Source of the DNA: Amycolatopsis rifamycinica
GTDB lineage: Bacteria; Actinomycetota; Actinomycetes; Mycobacteriales; Pseudonocardiaceae
Length of the DNA: 64,000 bases
Direction: 5' to 3'
Assembly: GCF_000695625.1 (NCBI RefSeq)
Contig: NZ_JMQI01000083.1
Span: 124,001 to 188,000, forward strand
Under the pieces are notes generated by a model. The model had not been told where the DNA came from, did no database searches, and saw nothing but the letters and a program-made list of their open reading frames with translations. Shown here piece after piece: positions 7,689-16,094 of this stretch. Each line of letters opens with the position of its first letter. Position 1 is the first letter of the stretch. The translations under genes were made by a program, and so were the position numbers.

Positions 7689-8767
7689 CCAGCGTGAGCA
7701 GGCAGCCGGACGGTGACGCGGAGGCCGCCGTCCGGCCGGGGCGCGAGGGTGAGCGTGCCGTCGTGGGCCTGGGTGATGCTCTTGACGATGGCCAGGCCGA
7801 GGCCGACGCCCGCCTGGTCGGTGCGGATGCGCTCGGTGCCGCGCTGGAACGGCTCGGCGAGGGTGGCGACCAGCGGCGGCGCGAGGTGCTCGCCGGTGTT
7901 CTCGACGGTGAGCACCGCGGTCCCCGGCCCGGTGCCGGTCGTGACCCACACCGCGCCGCGCTCGGGCAGGTTGTGGACGATCGCGTTGTGCACCAGGTTC
8001 GTCGTCAGCTGCAGCAGGAGCGCCGGTGACCCGGAAGTGGTGGCGGCGTCGCCGGACGTCTCGATGGTGACGCCCCGCCTCTCGGCCAGCGGCAGCAGCG
8101 TTTCGGCGGCTTCCTCCGCCACCAGCGACAGGTCGACGTGGTCGCGGCTGAACGACCGTTGTTCGGCGCGGCTGAGCAGCAGCAGGGCTTCGGTCAGCTC
8201 GATCGCCCGGGCGTTGACCACGCGGAGGCGTTCGTCCAGTTCGCCGGTGGGGCGCTCGGGGTCGTTGCGGGCGACGTCGAGCAGGCTCTGCGTGATCGCC
8301 AGCGGGGTGCGCAGTTCGTGCGACGCGTTGGCGGCGAACCGGCGTTGCTCGGCGACGTGCGCCTCGAGCCGGGCGAGCATGGTGTCGAAGGCGTCGGCGA
8401 GCTCGCGGAACTCGTCGGTGCGGCCCGGCAGCCGGATGCGGTGGGAGAGCGAACCGGTCGCGGCGACGCGCGTGGCGTCGGTGATGCGCGTGAGCGGGGC
8501 CAGCATCCGGCCGGCGAGGACCCAGCCGCCGAGCAGCCCGAACACCAGCAGGAAGACGATCACCACGGCCATGAACGGGACGAAGTCGCGGACGAGGAGC
8601 GATCGGTTGATCCAGAAGTTGCCGTCGGTGATGATCCAGCCGTTGGGCAGGAAGTACAGGTAGAACACGAGCACGGCGGCGAGCAGCAGGAGGCCGGCGA
8701 GCATGACGAACCCGGCGTAGCTGAGGGTCAGCTTGAGCCGGGCGCTCAAGCCGGGTTCCCTAGCCAC
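7652..8767 (-). CDS. vanS: VanS-type sensor histidine kinase
   Basis: A 371-residue membrane kinase expected to control VanR phosphorylation in response to glycopeptides. It has two membrane helices (about residues 15-40 and 63-85) separated by only about 22 extracellular residues, then a HAMP region and the H-box ASHELRTP with His150. The N-box NLVHNAIVHN and an ATP-lid GVGLGLAIVKS follow. The short sensor loop resembles actinomycete VanS proteins that respond to the drug itself. The GTG start overlaps the vanR stop by 8 bases. The 3' end is antisense to the end of vanX. Confidence 0.92.
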   Translation of the reverse strand: MAREPGLSARLKLTLSYAGFVMLAGLLLLAAVLVFYLYFLPNGWIITDGNFWINRSLLVRDFVPFMAVVIVFLLVFGLLGGWVLAGRMLAPLTRITDATRVAATGSLSHRIRLPGRTDEFRELADAFDTMLARLEAHVAEQRRFAANASHELRTPLAITQSLLDVARNDPERPTGELDERLRVVNARAIELTEALLLLSRAEQRSFSRDHVDLSLVAEEAAETLLPLAERRGVTIETSGDAATTSGSPALLLQLTTNLVHNAIVHNLPERGAVWVTTGTGPGTAVLTVENTGEHLAPPLVATLAEPFQRGTERIRTDQAGVGLGLAIVKSITQAHDGTLTLAPRPDGGLRVTVRLPAHAGHAMGKSKYVSG

Positions 8768-9437
8768 GGCCGTCGTCCCCGGTGTCGATGCGGTAGCCGA
8801 CGCCGGGGACGGTCGCGATGATGCCGGGTTCGCCGAGCCGCTTGCGCAGCACCGAGACCGTGATGCGCACGGCGTTGGTGAACGGGTCCGCGTTCTCGTC
8901 CCACGCCCGCTCCAGCAGCTCTTCGGCGCTGATCACCCCGCCTCGGGCCGCGACGAGCACTTCGAGCACGGCGAACTGCTTGCGCGTCAGGGCCACGTAC
9001 CGGCCGTCGCGGTAGACCTCGCGGCGGAACGGGTCCAGGCGCAGCCCGGCGATTTCGTGCACCGGTGGCCGGTTGTGCGCGCGGCGCCGGTCGAGGGCCC
9101 GGAGCCGGAGCACGAGTTCCTTGAGTTCGAACGGCTTGGTGAGGTAGTCGTCGGCGCCGAGCCCGAAGCCGGTGGCCTTGTCGTCGAGCCGGTCGGCCGC
9201 GGTGAGCATGAGGATCGGCAGGCCGCTGCCGGAGGCGACGATGTGCCGGGCGATCTCGTCGCCGGACGGGCCGGGGATGTCGCGGTCCAGGACGGCGATG
9301 TCGTAGGTGTTGACGCTGAGCAGCTCCAGCGCGGTGTCGCCGTCACCGGCGGTGTCCGCCGCGATGGCCTCCAGGCGGAGGCCGTCGCGGATGGCGTCGG
9401 CCAGGTAGGGCTCGTCCTCGACGATCAAGACACGCAC
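8760..9437 (-). CDS. vanR: VanR-type response regulator (OmpR family)
   Basis: A 225-residue response regulator with the acidic pocket VEDE, the phosphoacceptor Asp51 (IAVLDRD), the conserved Lys in LTKPF and a C-terminal winged helix (EELLERAWDENADPFTNAV). The frame is open further upstream, but the GTG at 9437 gives the standard N-terminus RVLIVEDE. It is divergent from vanY across an 88-bp region that holds the TATC tandem repeats, so it probably controls vanY, vanH and perhaps itself. Confidence 0.93.
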   Translation of the reverse strand: MRVLIVEDEPYLADAIRDGLRLEAIAADTAGDGDTALELLSVNTYDIAVLDRDIPGPSGDEIARHIVASGSGLPILMLTAADRLDDKATGFGLGADDYLTKPFELKELVLRLRALDRRRAHNRPPVHEIAGLRLDPFRREVYRDGRYVALTRKQFAVLEVLVAARGGVISAEELLERAWDENADPFTNAVRITVSVLRKRLGEPGIIATVPGVGYRIDTGDDGRG

Positions 9438-9459
9438 CCCGCCGATGCTACGAGCGCGT

Positions 9460-9520
9460 GCATATCGGCCGCATATCGGAAAGCGCGTACGTGCCGGCAA
9501 CACCGCGCGGCCTTGACTGG
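9460..9520 (+). promoter_or_regulatory. vanY promoter / vanR divergent region with putative VanR operator
   Basis: GCATATCGG occurs at 9460 and 9471, a direct repeat with an 11-bp step. The following 47-bp block (9474-9520) matches the vanH upstream region at 42 of 47 positions and ends the same distance from ATG. It lies 23 bases upstream of the vanR start, so it may also affect vanRS transcription. Confidence 0.8.
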
Positions 9521-9525
9521 CGGCC

Positions 9526-10002
9526 ATGACCTCCAGCCAGCGCACGTCCCTCGGCCCGGGACACGGCGCCGTCCCGGCCGGCCTGCCGGTCTTCGACGAC
9601 GAGTCCCCGGCCGTGGCCAACCTCGATCCCGGCCTGCTCGACGCCCTGCGCCGGGCCGCGGCGGACGCCGCGGCCGACGGGGTGGCGTTCGTCGTCAACG
9701 GCGGCTGGCGCTCCTGGGCGTACCAGGAGCAGCTACGGCGTCAGGGGATCGCGAAGCACGGCTCGGAAGCGGCGGCGGCCCGCTGGGTGACGACCCCGGA
9801 CAAGTCCGCGCACGTGCGGGGGCAGGCGGTCGACATCGGGCCGCCTGCCGCCCGGAAGTGGCTGGCCGACCACGGCGCGCGGTACGGGCTGTGCCAGGTC
9901 TACCGCAACGAGCCGTGGCACTACGAGCTGCGGCCGGAGGCGGCCGAGCACGGGTGCCCGCCGATGTACGCCGATCCGTCGCAGGATCCGCGGACGCGGT
10001 GA
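9526..10002 (+). CDS. vanY: VanY-type D,D-carboxypeptidase (M15B)
   Basis: A 158-residue zinc peptidase predicted to trim terminal D-Ala from peptidoglycan precursors that escaped VanX. Metal and catalytic residues are present: His96 and Asp103 in SAHVRGQAVD, Glu129 and His132 in NEPWHYE. An Arg in NGGWRS fits substrate binding. No signal peptide or membrane helix is visible, so it appears cytoplasmic, unlike the membrane-anchored VanY of enterococci. It shares the vanH-type promoter block. The next gene starts 11 bases downstream and may be co-transcribed. Confidence 0.9.
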   Translation: MTSSQRTSLGPGHGAVPAGLPVFDDESPAVANLDPGLLDALRRAAADAAADGVAFVVNGGWRSWAYQEQLRRQGIAKHGSEAAAARWVTTPDKSAHVRGQAVDIGPPAARKWLADHGARYGLCQVYRNEPWHYELRPEAAEHGCPPMYADPSQDPRTR

Positions 10003-10013
10003 TCGAGGATTGT

Positions 10014-11432
10014 ATGTCCTCTGTACGCGTCCGCCGGACCATCCGTCGCATGTTGAGAACGGGCTTGTGCACCTTGATCGCCGCCCTGTGCGCGACGCTG
10101 CTCCCGGCGACGGCGGACGCGGCACCCGCGCCGGGGGTCCGCGCGAGCTACGCGAACCCGGTGCGGACCGACGGCCACGTCGATGCCGCCGCCACGATCG
10201 AGCGGCTGCAGGCGATGAACGCCGGCACCTACGCCTTCCTCGTCCAGAACGAGACCGACTGGCACGACCTCGAGGCGTTCCTGCCCCCGGCGCAGACGGC
10301 CGGGCTGGCCGTCTGGGCCTACCTGGTGCCGCCGACCGAGTGCCCCGGCGGGACGAGCTGCGCGGAATACCTGCCCCACAAGAAGGACTACACCGCCTGG
10401 GCGAAGGCCATCGGGTCGCTGTCCCAGCACTATCCGGTGCTCAAGGCGTGGGCGATCGACGACTTCAACCACAACCTGCCGTTCTTCACGGCGAGCTACA
10501 CCAAGCAGATCCGCGACGCCGGTCGCGCGGTGCAGCCGGGCCTGGAGTTCTACCCGGTGGTCTACTCGGACGCCGTCACGACCTCCTTCGTGGACGCTTA
10601 CGGCGGGAACATCGACAACCTGATCATGCCGTTCCGGGACGACCCGCACCGCAACACGTTGTGGACCGGCGGCGTGAGCGCCCAGCTGGACACCCTCGTC
10701 ACCCGGCTGGCGGCGAAGAACCGCAAGCTGATCCTGATGGTCTACGCGTCGACCCTGTCGGCCACCACGGTCGCACCGGACGTCGCTTACGTGCGCGCGG
10801 TGACCGCCGCCGGCCTGCAGTACACCGCCGCGGGCAAGATCGCCGGGGTCGTCCAGTACGCGCTGCCGCTCACCGCCGGCCGCCCGCAGAAGTCGGACGA
10901 GTCGTTCGCGCACACGGGCAACGGCGGCCTCGTCTTCACGGTGCACCCGGACACGGCCACGAAGGCGGGCGACTTCGCCGCGGCGAGCACGACCATCCAC
11001 CTGGACGACGGCTCGAGCTCGTGCCGGATGGTGCTGTGGCACGGCGACGACCGGGCCGGCAGCAGCCCGGCCGGGTACCACTTCAAGCAGGCGCAGGTCG
11101 GCGGCACGCAGGTCTGGCAGCGCGACGTCGCCACCGAGGACACGGACTGGTACACCTCGGCGCCGATCGACCTGACCCCCCGGCTGACCGGCGGCTCGGC
11201 CGTCCTGACGCTGCGGCTGTACGAGGCGAAGGCAGTGGCCGACTACGAGGTCGTGGCTCGCTTCGACGACGTTTCGCTGACCGGTTGCCACGTGGCCGAT
11301 CCCGGTTTCGAATCCACCGGTGGGTGGACGTTCAGCCGGAAGAACGGCGACGTCAACGGTGGTCAGCACACCTACGATCCGGCGTATTCGACGTCCGTGC
11401 TGGCCGCCGTCGGGGCGCTGTACGCGGCCTGA
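10014..11432 (+). CDS. Secreted protein, probable barrel domain plus C-terminal beta domain
   Basis: A 472-residue exported protein. The N-terminus is Arg-rich, followed by a hydrophobic stretch and AxA sites (ATADAAPA), a typical Sec signal. Residues about 45-310 show alternating helices and strands with aromatic motifs (LKAWAIDDFNHNLPFF, LILMVYAST, GVVQYALP) like a TIM-barrel glycosidase. The C-terminal 150 residues (SSSCRMVLWHGDD, RFDDVSLTGC, DPGFE) look like a carbohydrate-binding beta sandwich. I cannot assign a family. GAGGA lies 7 bases before the ATG. The 11-base gap after vanY suggests expression in the VanR regulon (inference). Confidence 0.7.
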   Translation: MSSVRVRRTIRRMLRTGLCTLIAALCATLLPATADAAPAPGVRASYANPVRTDGHVDAAATIERLQAMNAGTYAFLVQNETDWHDLEAFLPPAQTAGLAVWAYLVPPTECPGGTSCAEYLPHKKDYTAWAKAIGSLSQHYPVLKAWAIDDFNHNLPFFTASYTKQIRDAGRAVQPGLEFYPVVYSDAVTTSFVDAYGGNIDNLIMPFRDDPHRNTLWTGGVSAQLDTLVTRLAAKNRKLILMVYASTLSATTVAPDVAYVRAVTAAGLQYTAAGKIAGVVQYALPLTAGRPQKSDESFAHTGNGGLVFTVHPDTATKAGDFAAASTTIHLDDGSSSCRMVLWHGDDRAGSSPAGYHFKQAQVGGTQVWQRDVATEDTDWYTSAPIDLTPRLTGGSAVLTLRLYEAKAVADYEVVARFDDVSLTGCHVADPGFESTGGWTFSRKNGDVNGGQHTYDPAYSTSVLAAVGALYAA

Positions 11433-11449
11433 TCACCGGCGTGCCCGGG

Positions 11450-12748
11450 TCAGCGGGGGACCACCGTCATCGGGAGGCTGTCCGGGTACGCGGCGGAGGT
11501 GAACTTCACGCGGACCGGCTTTCCCGGCACCGGGACCAGGCGCCACCGCGCCGCCACCGTGGCCAGGGTGATCACGATTTCGTTCTGCGCGAAGCGGTTT
11601 CCGATGCACTGCCGGGTGCCCGCGCCGAACGGGATGAAGGCGCCCTTCGGCAGCTCGGCTGCCCGGTCCGGGGACCAGCGGTCCGGGTCGAACCGGTCCG
11701 GGTCGGTGAACGACGCCGGGTCGTGGTGGAGGGTGTGCGGGCTGATGATCACCTCCGCGCCCTCCGGCAGGCGGACGCCTCCGAGGTCCACTTCCGTCAG
11801 CGTGCGGCGCATGAGCATCCAGAGTGGATACAGCCGCAGGACCTCGTCGACCACCTGGCGGACGTATGTCAGGCGGGGAAGGTCTTCGACGGTGACCGGG
11901 CGGCCGCCCAGTACCCCGTCCAGCTCCGCGTGCACGCGCGCCTCGATGGCCGGGTGCCTGCCGAGCTCGTGGAACGTCCAGGCCAGCGCCAGCGCCGTCG
12001 TCTCGATGCCCGCGGTGAGCAGGGTGAGCACCTCGTCGCGCGCCTGCTCGTCCGTCATGCCGGCCAGCAGCAACGTCGACAGCAGGTCGCCGCGGTCCGT
12101 GGCGTCGCGGCGCCAGTCGTGGATCACCTCCATGACGATCGCCCGCATGCGGGTGATCGCCTCGTCGAACCGGCGGTTCCCGGGCACCGGCAGCTTTTCG
12201 ACGAACTTGGGTGACAACGCGCGAATCATTCCCTGCTGGATGATCACGTAAATGGACCGGCGGGCTTCGGCGATCGCCGCTTTTCCCAGCTCCGTGGAAA
12301 ACAGCGCTTCGCCGACGATCGTCACCGCGAGGCGCTGCATGTCGTCGTCGATCTCGCGCACTTCGCCCGCCCGCCACGAGCCGCTCACGTCCGCCGCCGC
12401 CCGCCGCATGATCTCCGCGTACGCGGCCAAGCGGTCGCGGTGGAACGCCGGTTGCATCAGCCGGCGCTGGCGGAGGTGGAAGTCGCCGTTCGAAAGCACC
12501 AAGCCATTTCCGACGAACGGCCGGAACTTGTCGAACATGGCGCCCTTGCGAAACTTCGGCCCCTCGTTGACCAGTACTTCGTGCGCCAATCGGGGGCTCG
12601 TGACGAAGTAGACGGGCGCCGGGCCGAGATAGAGCCGCACGATCTCGCCGTGACCGGGCAAAGCGTCGGTGAATGCGAAGCGTTGCCGCAGGAGTGCCGG
12701 AGTGTGCCCGAGAAAAGGCCACCGTCCGGGAGCGACCGGGACACTCAT
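11450..12748 (-). CDS. Cytochrome P450
   Basis: A 432-residue heme monooxygenase. It carries the oxygen-binding I-helix motif AGIETTA, the K-helix EVLR and the heme loop FGAGTRQCIGNR with the Cys ligand at residue 381. The long N-terminal portion and FRKGAMFDKFRPFVGNG are closer to the fatty-acid/terpene-hydroxylating P450s (pentalenene-oxygenase-like) than to short polyketide P450s. The start has GGGGAG eight bases upstream. No ferredoxin, reductase or terpene synthase is adjacent, so substrate and redox partner are unknown. Confidence 0.93.
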   Translation of the reverse strand: MSVPVAPGRWPFLGHTPALLRQRFAFTDALPGHGEIVRLYLGPAPVYFVTSPRLAHEVLVNEGPKFRKGAMFDKFRPFVGNGLVLSNGDFHLRQRRLMQPAFHRDRLAAYAEIMRRAAADVSGSWRAGEVREIDDDMQRLAVTIVGEALFSTELGKAAIAEARRSIYVIIQQGMIRALSPKFVEKLPVPGNRRFDEAITRMRAIVMEVIHDWRRDATDRGDLLSTLLLAGMTDEQARDEVLTLLTAGIETTALALAWTFHELGRHPAIEARVHAELDGVLGGRPVTVEDLPRLTYVRQVVDEVLRLYPLWMLMRRTLTEVDLGGVRLPEGAEVIISPHTLHHDPASFTDPDRFDPDRWSPDRAAELPKGAFIPFGAGTRQCIGNRFAQNEIVITLATVAARWRLVPVPGKPVRVKFTSAAYPDSLPMTVVPR

Positions 12749-13056
12749 GCCTGCTCCCCGTTGCGCTATTGTGCGGATTTCCCAAGGAGACGGCTCACGG
12801 TAGGCGCGTCCGGTCGAACGGGACAGTGCCCGATCGGGTGGTGTCGGCTCACGCGGATGGCCCAGTAGCCGAGCCCCGGGGAATCGCTAAGCTCTTTCCG
12901 GTCCGACTGAACTGAGAAGGTGTTGTTCGTGACACGATCACCGGAATGGGCCCCGCCGGGTGTCGAGGTTTTCGCGTTTTCCGCCGGTATCGATATCGTC
13001 GAAGGCGGATCGGCCGGTCGCGGCGCGGTGAACGCCGGAATCGGCCGCACGATCTG
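12749..13056. other. Divergent intergenic region, P450 / GGDEF-EAL gene
   Basis: 308 bases without a convincing gene. CTAAGCT at 12886, a -10-like string on the plus strand, and a short ATCGATAT-type palindrome near 12988 are seen. The frame of the downstream gene stays open through its end, but that segment is Arg-rich and shadow-like. No operator is obvious. Confidence 0.4.
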
Positions 13057-15195
13057 ATGCGGACTCCCCCCATGCCGATGATCGAATCCCAGCCGGACCG
13101 GCCCGACGCACCCGAGGTGGACCGCGGGCGGACCCGGCTCGCCCGCAAGTGGGCGTACCTGCTCAGCAGCGTGACCGTCGTGTCGCTGGGCCGGGAAGAG
13201 CTCGACGCCGAGCTCAAGAACCTGCTGGACACGCTGTGCGACGCCCTGCACCGCGCGTCCGCCGACCTGGCCCCGGCCGAGCGGATCGGCACGCGGCTGG
13301 TCGCGCTCGGCTACCTCGGCGAACCGGGGCTGCGGTGCACGCTCGACGTCCTCGGGAAGGGCCTGCCCGCGCTGCCCGAGTTCGAGGCGGTGGACGACGT
13401 CGCCGACCGGGTCGTGGCGGCGCTGGGCGCGCTCTCCTGCGGCTTCCTCCTCGCGCACGAACGCAGCGTCCTCGACCAGCAAGAGATCATGCACCTGTCG
13501 CTGCTCAAGGCGGTGCGGGACGCCCAGTGGAACCTCCGGCAGAGCGAAGCGCGTTTCGAAGAGGTGGTGACGTCGTCGGCGAGCGGCATCGCCGTCGTCG
13601 CGCTCGACGGCCGGATCGTGCGGGCCAACGCGGCGCTGGCCGAGATGCTGGGGCACCCGGCAGGCGAGCTGGCCGGCTCGGTGCTGTACGACCTCGTCCA
13701 CCCCGAGTCCGTCGAAGTACTCCGCGACGCGATGACAGCGCTCCTGAACGGCGGCAAGGAGCGGATCCGGCAGTCGGAGCGGCTGCTGCGCCGGGACGGT
13801 GACGTCGTCCGCATCTCGCTCACCGCGTCGCTGCTGCGCGACGCCGAGGACCGGCCGTCGCACTTCGTCGTGGTGATCGAGGACGGCACCGAGCTGATGC
13901 TGCTGCAGGGCGAGCTGAGCCGCCAGGCGCTGCACGACGTCCTCACCGGCCTGCCGAACCGGCAGTACTTCGGCACCCACCTGGAGACGGCGCTGCGGCG
14001 CGCCGACCCGGCGTACGGTGTCACGCTGTTCCACGTCGACCTCGACGCGTTCGGCATGGTCTGCAACAGCCTCGGCCGCCGGGTCGGCGAGCAGCTGCTG
14101 GTGCACTTCGCCCAGCGGCTCAAGGCGGTGATGGCCCGCGAGAACGCCATGATCGCGCGGTTCCACAGCGACGAGTTCGGCATCCTGGTGGAGAACACCG
14201 AGTCGACGCCCGACATCGACACCATCGTGCGCGCGATCAACGACGAGCTCGCCGAGCCGTTCTTCGTCGACGGCCACGGGCTCGCGCTGTCGGCCAGCGC
14301 CGGGGTGGTGCACCGGCCGGCGAAGGGCATCGACCCGCTCGAGCTGCTGCGGCAGGCGGACCAGACGCTGCGGCGCGCCAAGGAGCGTCGTCGCGGCCAG
14401 TGGAAGATGTTCGACCGCGAGGCCGACGCCCACGACCGGCGGACGCAGGCGGTGGCCGTCGGCATGGCGGGGTCCTGGGAACACGGCGAGATCGGCGTGC
14501 GGTACCGGCCGATGGCGCGGCTGGCGGACGGCGAAGTCGCCGGCGTCGAGGCCCGCCTGCACTGGGACCGCCCGGAGGACACGGCGCTCTCGCACGAATG
14601 CTGCGTCGAGCTCGCCGAGTCGACCGGGCTCATGCTGCCGCTCGGCGACTGGCTGCTCCGCGCGGCGGGCCGCCAGGGCGAATGGTGGCGGCAGCGCGCG
14701 GGCTTCGGCTTCCCGATGGTCGCCGGCCTGACCGGGCACCAGGTCTCGGACGACGCGCTCGGCACCCGCGTGACGCGGTTGCTGCGCGACACCGGCCTGC
14801 CGCCCGAGCAGCTGATGCTCGGCGTCCCGGCCGGGGCGCTCCCGGTGTCCGGCGTCATCGAGAACGTCACCGCGCTGGCCGACCTTGGCGTGCACGTCAT
14901 GCTCGACGAGTTCGGGCTGGGGCCCGACGACCTGCGCGCGATCGAGGACCTGCCGGTCGACATCGTGCGCGTCGACCGGCGGCTGGCCGAGTGGCAGGCG
15001 TGGTCGGACTCGACGTTCCTCGGCGCCCTGGTGCCGCTGGTCCGGCAGGTCGGCGCGACGCTCGTCGTCGACGGCATCCACACCGAGGACCAGGCGAACT
15101 GGTGGCGCACGGCCGGTGCGGACCTGGGGACGGGCGACTACTTCGGGGTGGCCAGGCCGCCGGCCGAGCTCGCCGGGCAGTTCGCCGGCACCTGA
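13057..15195 (+). CDS. PAS-GGDEF-EAL protein with degenerate catalytic motifs
   Basis: A roughly 712-residue cytoplasmic protein. Order: an N-terminal helical domain (about 15-140) typical of actinomycete c-di-GMP proteins, a PAS domain (about 155-275, FEEVVTSSASGIAVV), a GGDEF domain (about 290-450, LTGLPNRQYF) and an EAL domain (about 470-700). The GGDEF motif reads HSDEF, so cyclase activity is doubtful. EAL reads EAR, DDFG reads DEFG, and the metal-binding EGVE segment reads DGIH, so phosphodiesterase activity is also doubtful. It may bind c-di-GMP or GTP as a receptor. Start sites at 13072 and 13078 are equally possible. The end overlaps the convergent exporter gene by 58 bases. Confidence 0.85.
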   Translation: MRTPPMPMIESQPDRPDAPEVDRGRTRLARKWAYLLSSVTVVSLGREELDAELKNLLDTLCDALHRASADLAPAERIGTRLVALGYLGEPGLRCTLDVLGKGLPALPEFEAVDDVADRVVAALGALSCGFLLAHERSVLDQQEIMHLSLLKAVRDAQWNLRQSEARFEEVVTSSASGIAVVALDGRIVRANAALAEMLGHPAGELAGSVLYDLVHPESVEVLRDAMTALLNGGKERIRQSERLLRRDGDVVRISLTASLLRDAEDRPSHFVVVIEDGTELMLLQGELSRQALHDVLTGLPNRQYFGTHLETALRRADPAYGVTLFHVDLDAFGMVCNSLGRRVGEQLLVHFAQRLKAVMARENAMIARFHSDEFGILVENTESTPDIDTIVRAINDELAEPFFVDGHGLALSASAGVVHRPAKGIDPLELLRQADQTLRRAKERRRGQWKMFDREADAHDRRTQAVAVGMAGSWEHGEIGVRYRPMARLADGEVAGVEARLHWDRPEDTALSHECCVELAESTGLMLPLGDWLLRAAGRQGEWWRQRAGFGFPMVAGLTGHQVSDDALGTRVTRLLRDTGLPPEQLMLGVPAGALPVSGVIENVTALADLGVHVMLDEFGLGPDDLRAIEDLPVDIVRVDRRLAEWQAWSDSTFLGALVPLVRQVGATLVVDGIHTEDQANWWRTAGADLGTGDYFGVARPPAELAGQFAGT

Positions 15196-16067
15196 GGGAC
15201 CTGAGGGACCCACCGGGTCAGGCCGACGGCGAGCAGTACGACAGCCATGCCGCCGACGACCCGCGGCGTCAGCGGTTCGCCGAGGAAGAGCGCGCCGAGC
15301 CCGACCGACACCACCGGCAGCAGGTAGCCGACCGTCGCCGCGGCCGTCGGGCCTTCGTCCGTGAGGATCCGGTAGTTGAGGTAGAACGTGATCCCGGTCC
15401 CGAAGACGCCCAGGATCGTCACCGCGACGACGGCGGTGAACGTCAGGTGCGGCGCCGCGGACGAGACCGGCAGGGCAAGGGCGGTCAACGCGGTGGCGGT
15501 CATCAGCTGCCCGGCCGACAGCGCGAGCGGAGCGCCGTCCGACGGCAGTTTCCGCGCCATGTAAGCGAATGCGACCGCGTAGCTGAGGCCGGCGCCGAGC
15601 AGGGCCAGCGCGCCGGTGCTCAGCAGCCCCGCCTGCTGCCAGGGCGCGAAGATCACGACGATGCCGGCGAAACCGAGGGCCAGCCCGAGCAGCCGCGCGG
15701 GGTTGAGCCGCCGTTCCGTCCCGAGCGCGACGCCGATCAGCAGCGACCACAGCGGGGTGGTGGCGTTCATGACGCCGGCCACCCCGGAGTCGACGGTGCG
15801 TTCCCCGACGGCGAACAGCGCGAACGGCAGCGCGTTGCAGAAGAACGCGGCGACGACCAGCCGGGCCCAGGTCCGGCGGTCCCGCGGCAGCCGCTGCCGG
15901 GCCGCGACCGCCAGGCCCAGCAGCGTCAGCGCGCCGAGGGCGCAGCGGACGAGGGTGAGGTGGACGGGGCTCAGCCCGGTCAGGGCCAGCTTGATCCAGA
16001 GGAAACCCGAGCCCCACAGCAGGGCCAGGACCACTATGCGGGCCGAAGCGCCCCGTCCACCGTTCAT
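15138..16067 (-). CDS. EamA/DMT-family transporter
   Basis: A 309-residue integral membrane protein with about ten hydrophobic helices arranged as two EamA repeats (first beginning ARIVVLALLWGSGFLWIKLAL, the second after residue 145). This family exports metabolites or amino acids such as threonine, homoserine or cysteine. The substrate cannot be told. It is convergent with the GGDEF-EAL gene and stands alone, so no operon partner helps. Confidence 0.85.
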   Translation of the reverse strand: MNGGRGASARIVVLALLWGSGFLWIKLALTGLSPVHLTLVRCALGALTLLGLAVAARQRLPRDRRTWARLVVAAFFCNALPFALFAVGERTVDSGVAGVMNATTPLWSLLIGVALGTERRLNPARLLGLALGFAGIVVIFAPWQQAGLLSTGALALLGAGLSYAVAFAYMARKLPSDGAPLALSAGQLMTATALTALALPVSSAAPHLTFTAVVAVTILGVFGTGITFYLNYRILTDEGPTAAATVGYLLPVVSVGLGALFLGEPLTPRVVGGMAVVLLAVGLTRWVPQVPQVPANCPASSAGGLATPK

Positions 16068-16094
16068 GCGATCAACGGTGCCGAAGAAGATCCG

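Noticed and set aside
8733..10013. A longer N-terminus for the secreted protein at 10014
   Set aside because: The frame is open from 8733 but runs antisense through vanR and out of frame through vanY. A proper signal peptide starts at 10014.
11450..12748. P450 as part of a biosynthetic cluster
   Set aside because: No synthase, ferredoxin or tailoring gene is adjacent.
12766..16017. A 1083-codon open frame on the minus strand and similar long frames throughout
   Set aside because: It is antisense to clear genes (PAS-GGDEF-EAL and exporter), Arg/His/Pro-rich and without domains. High GC leaves shadow frames open.
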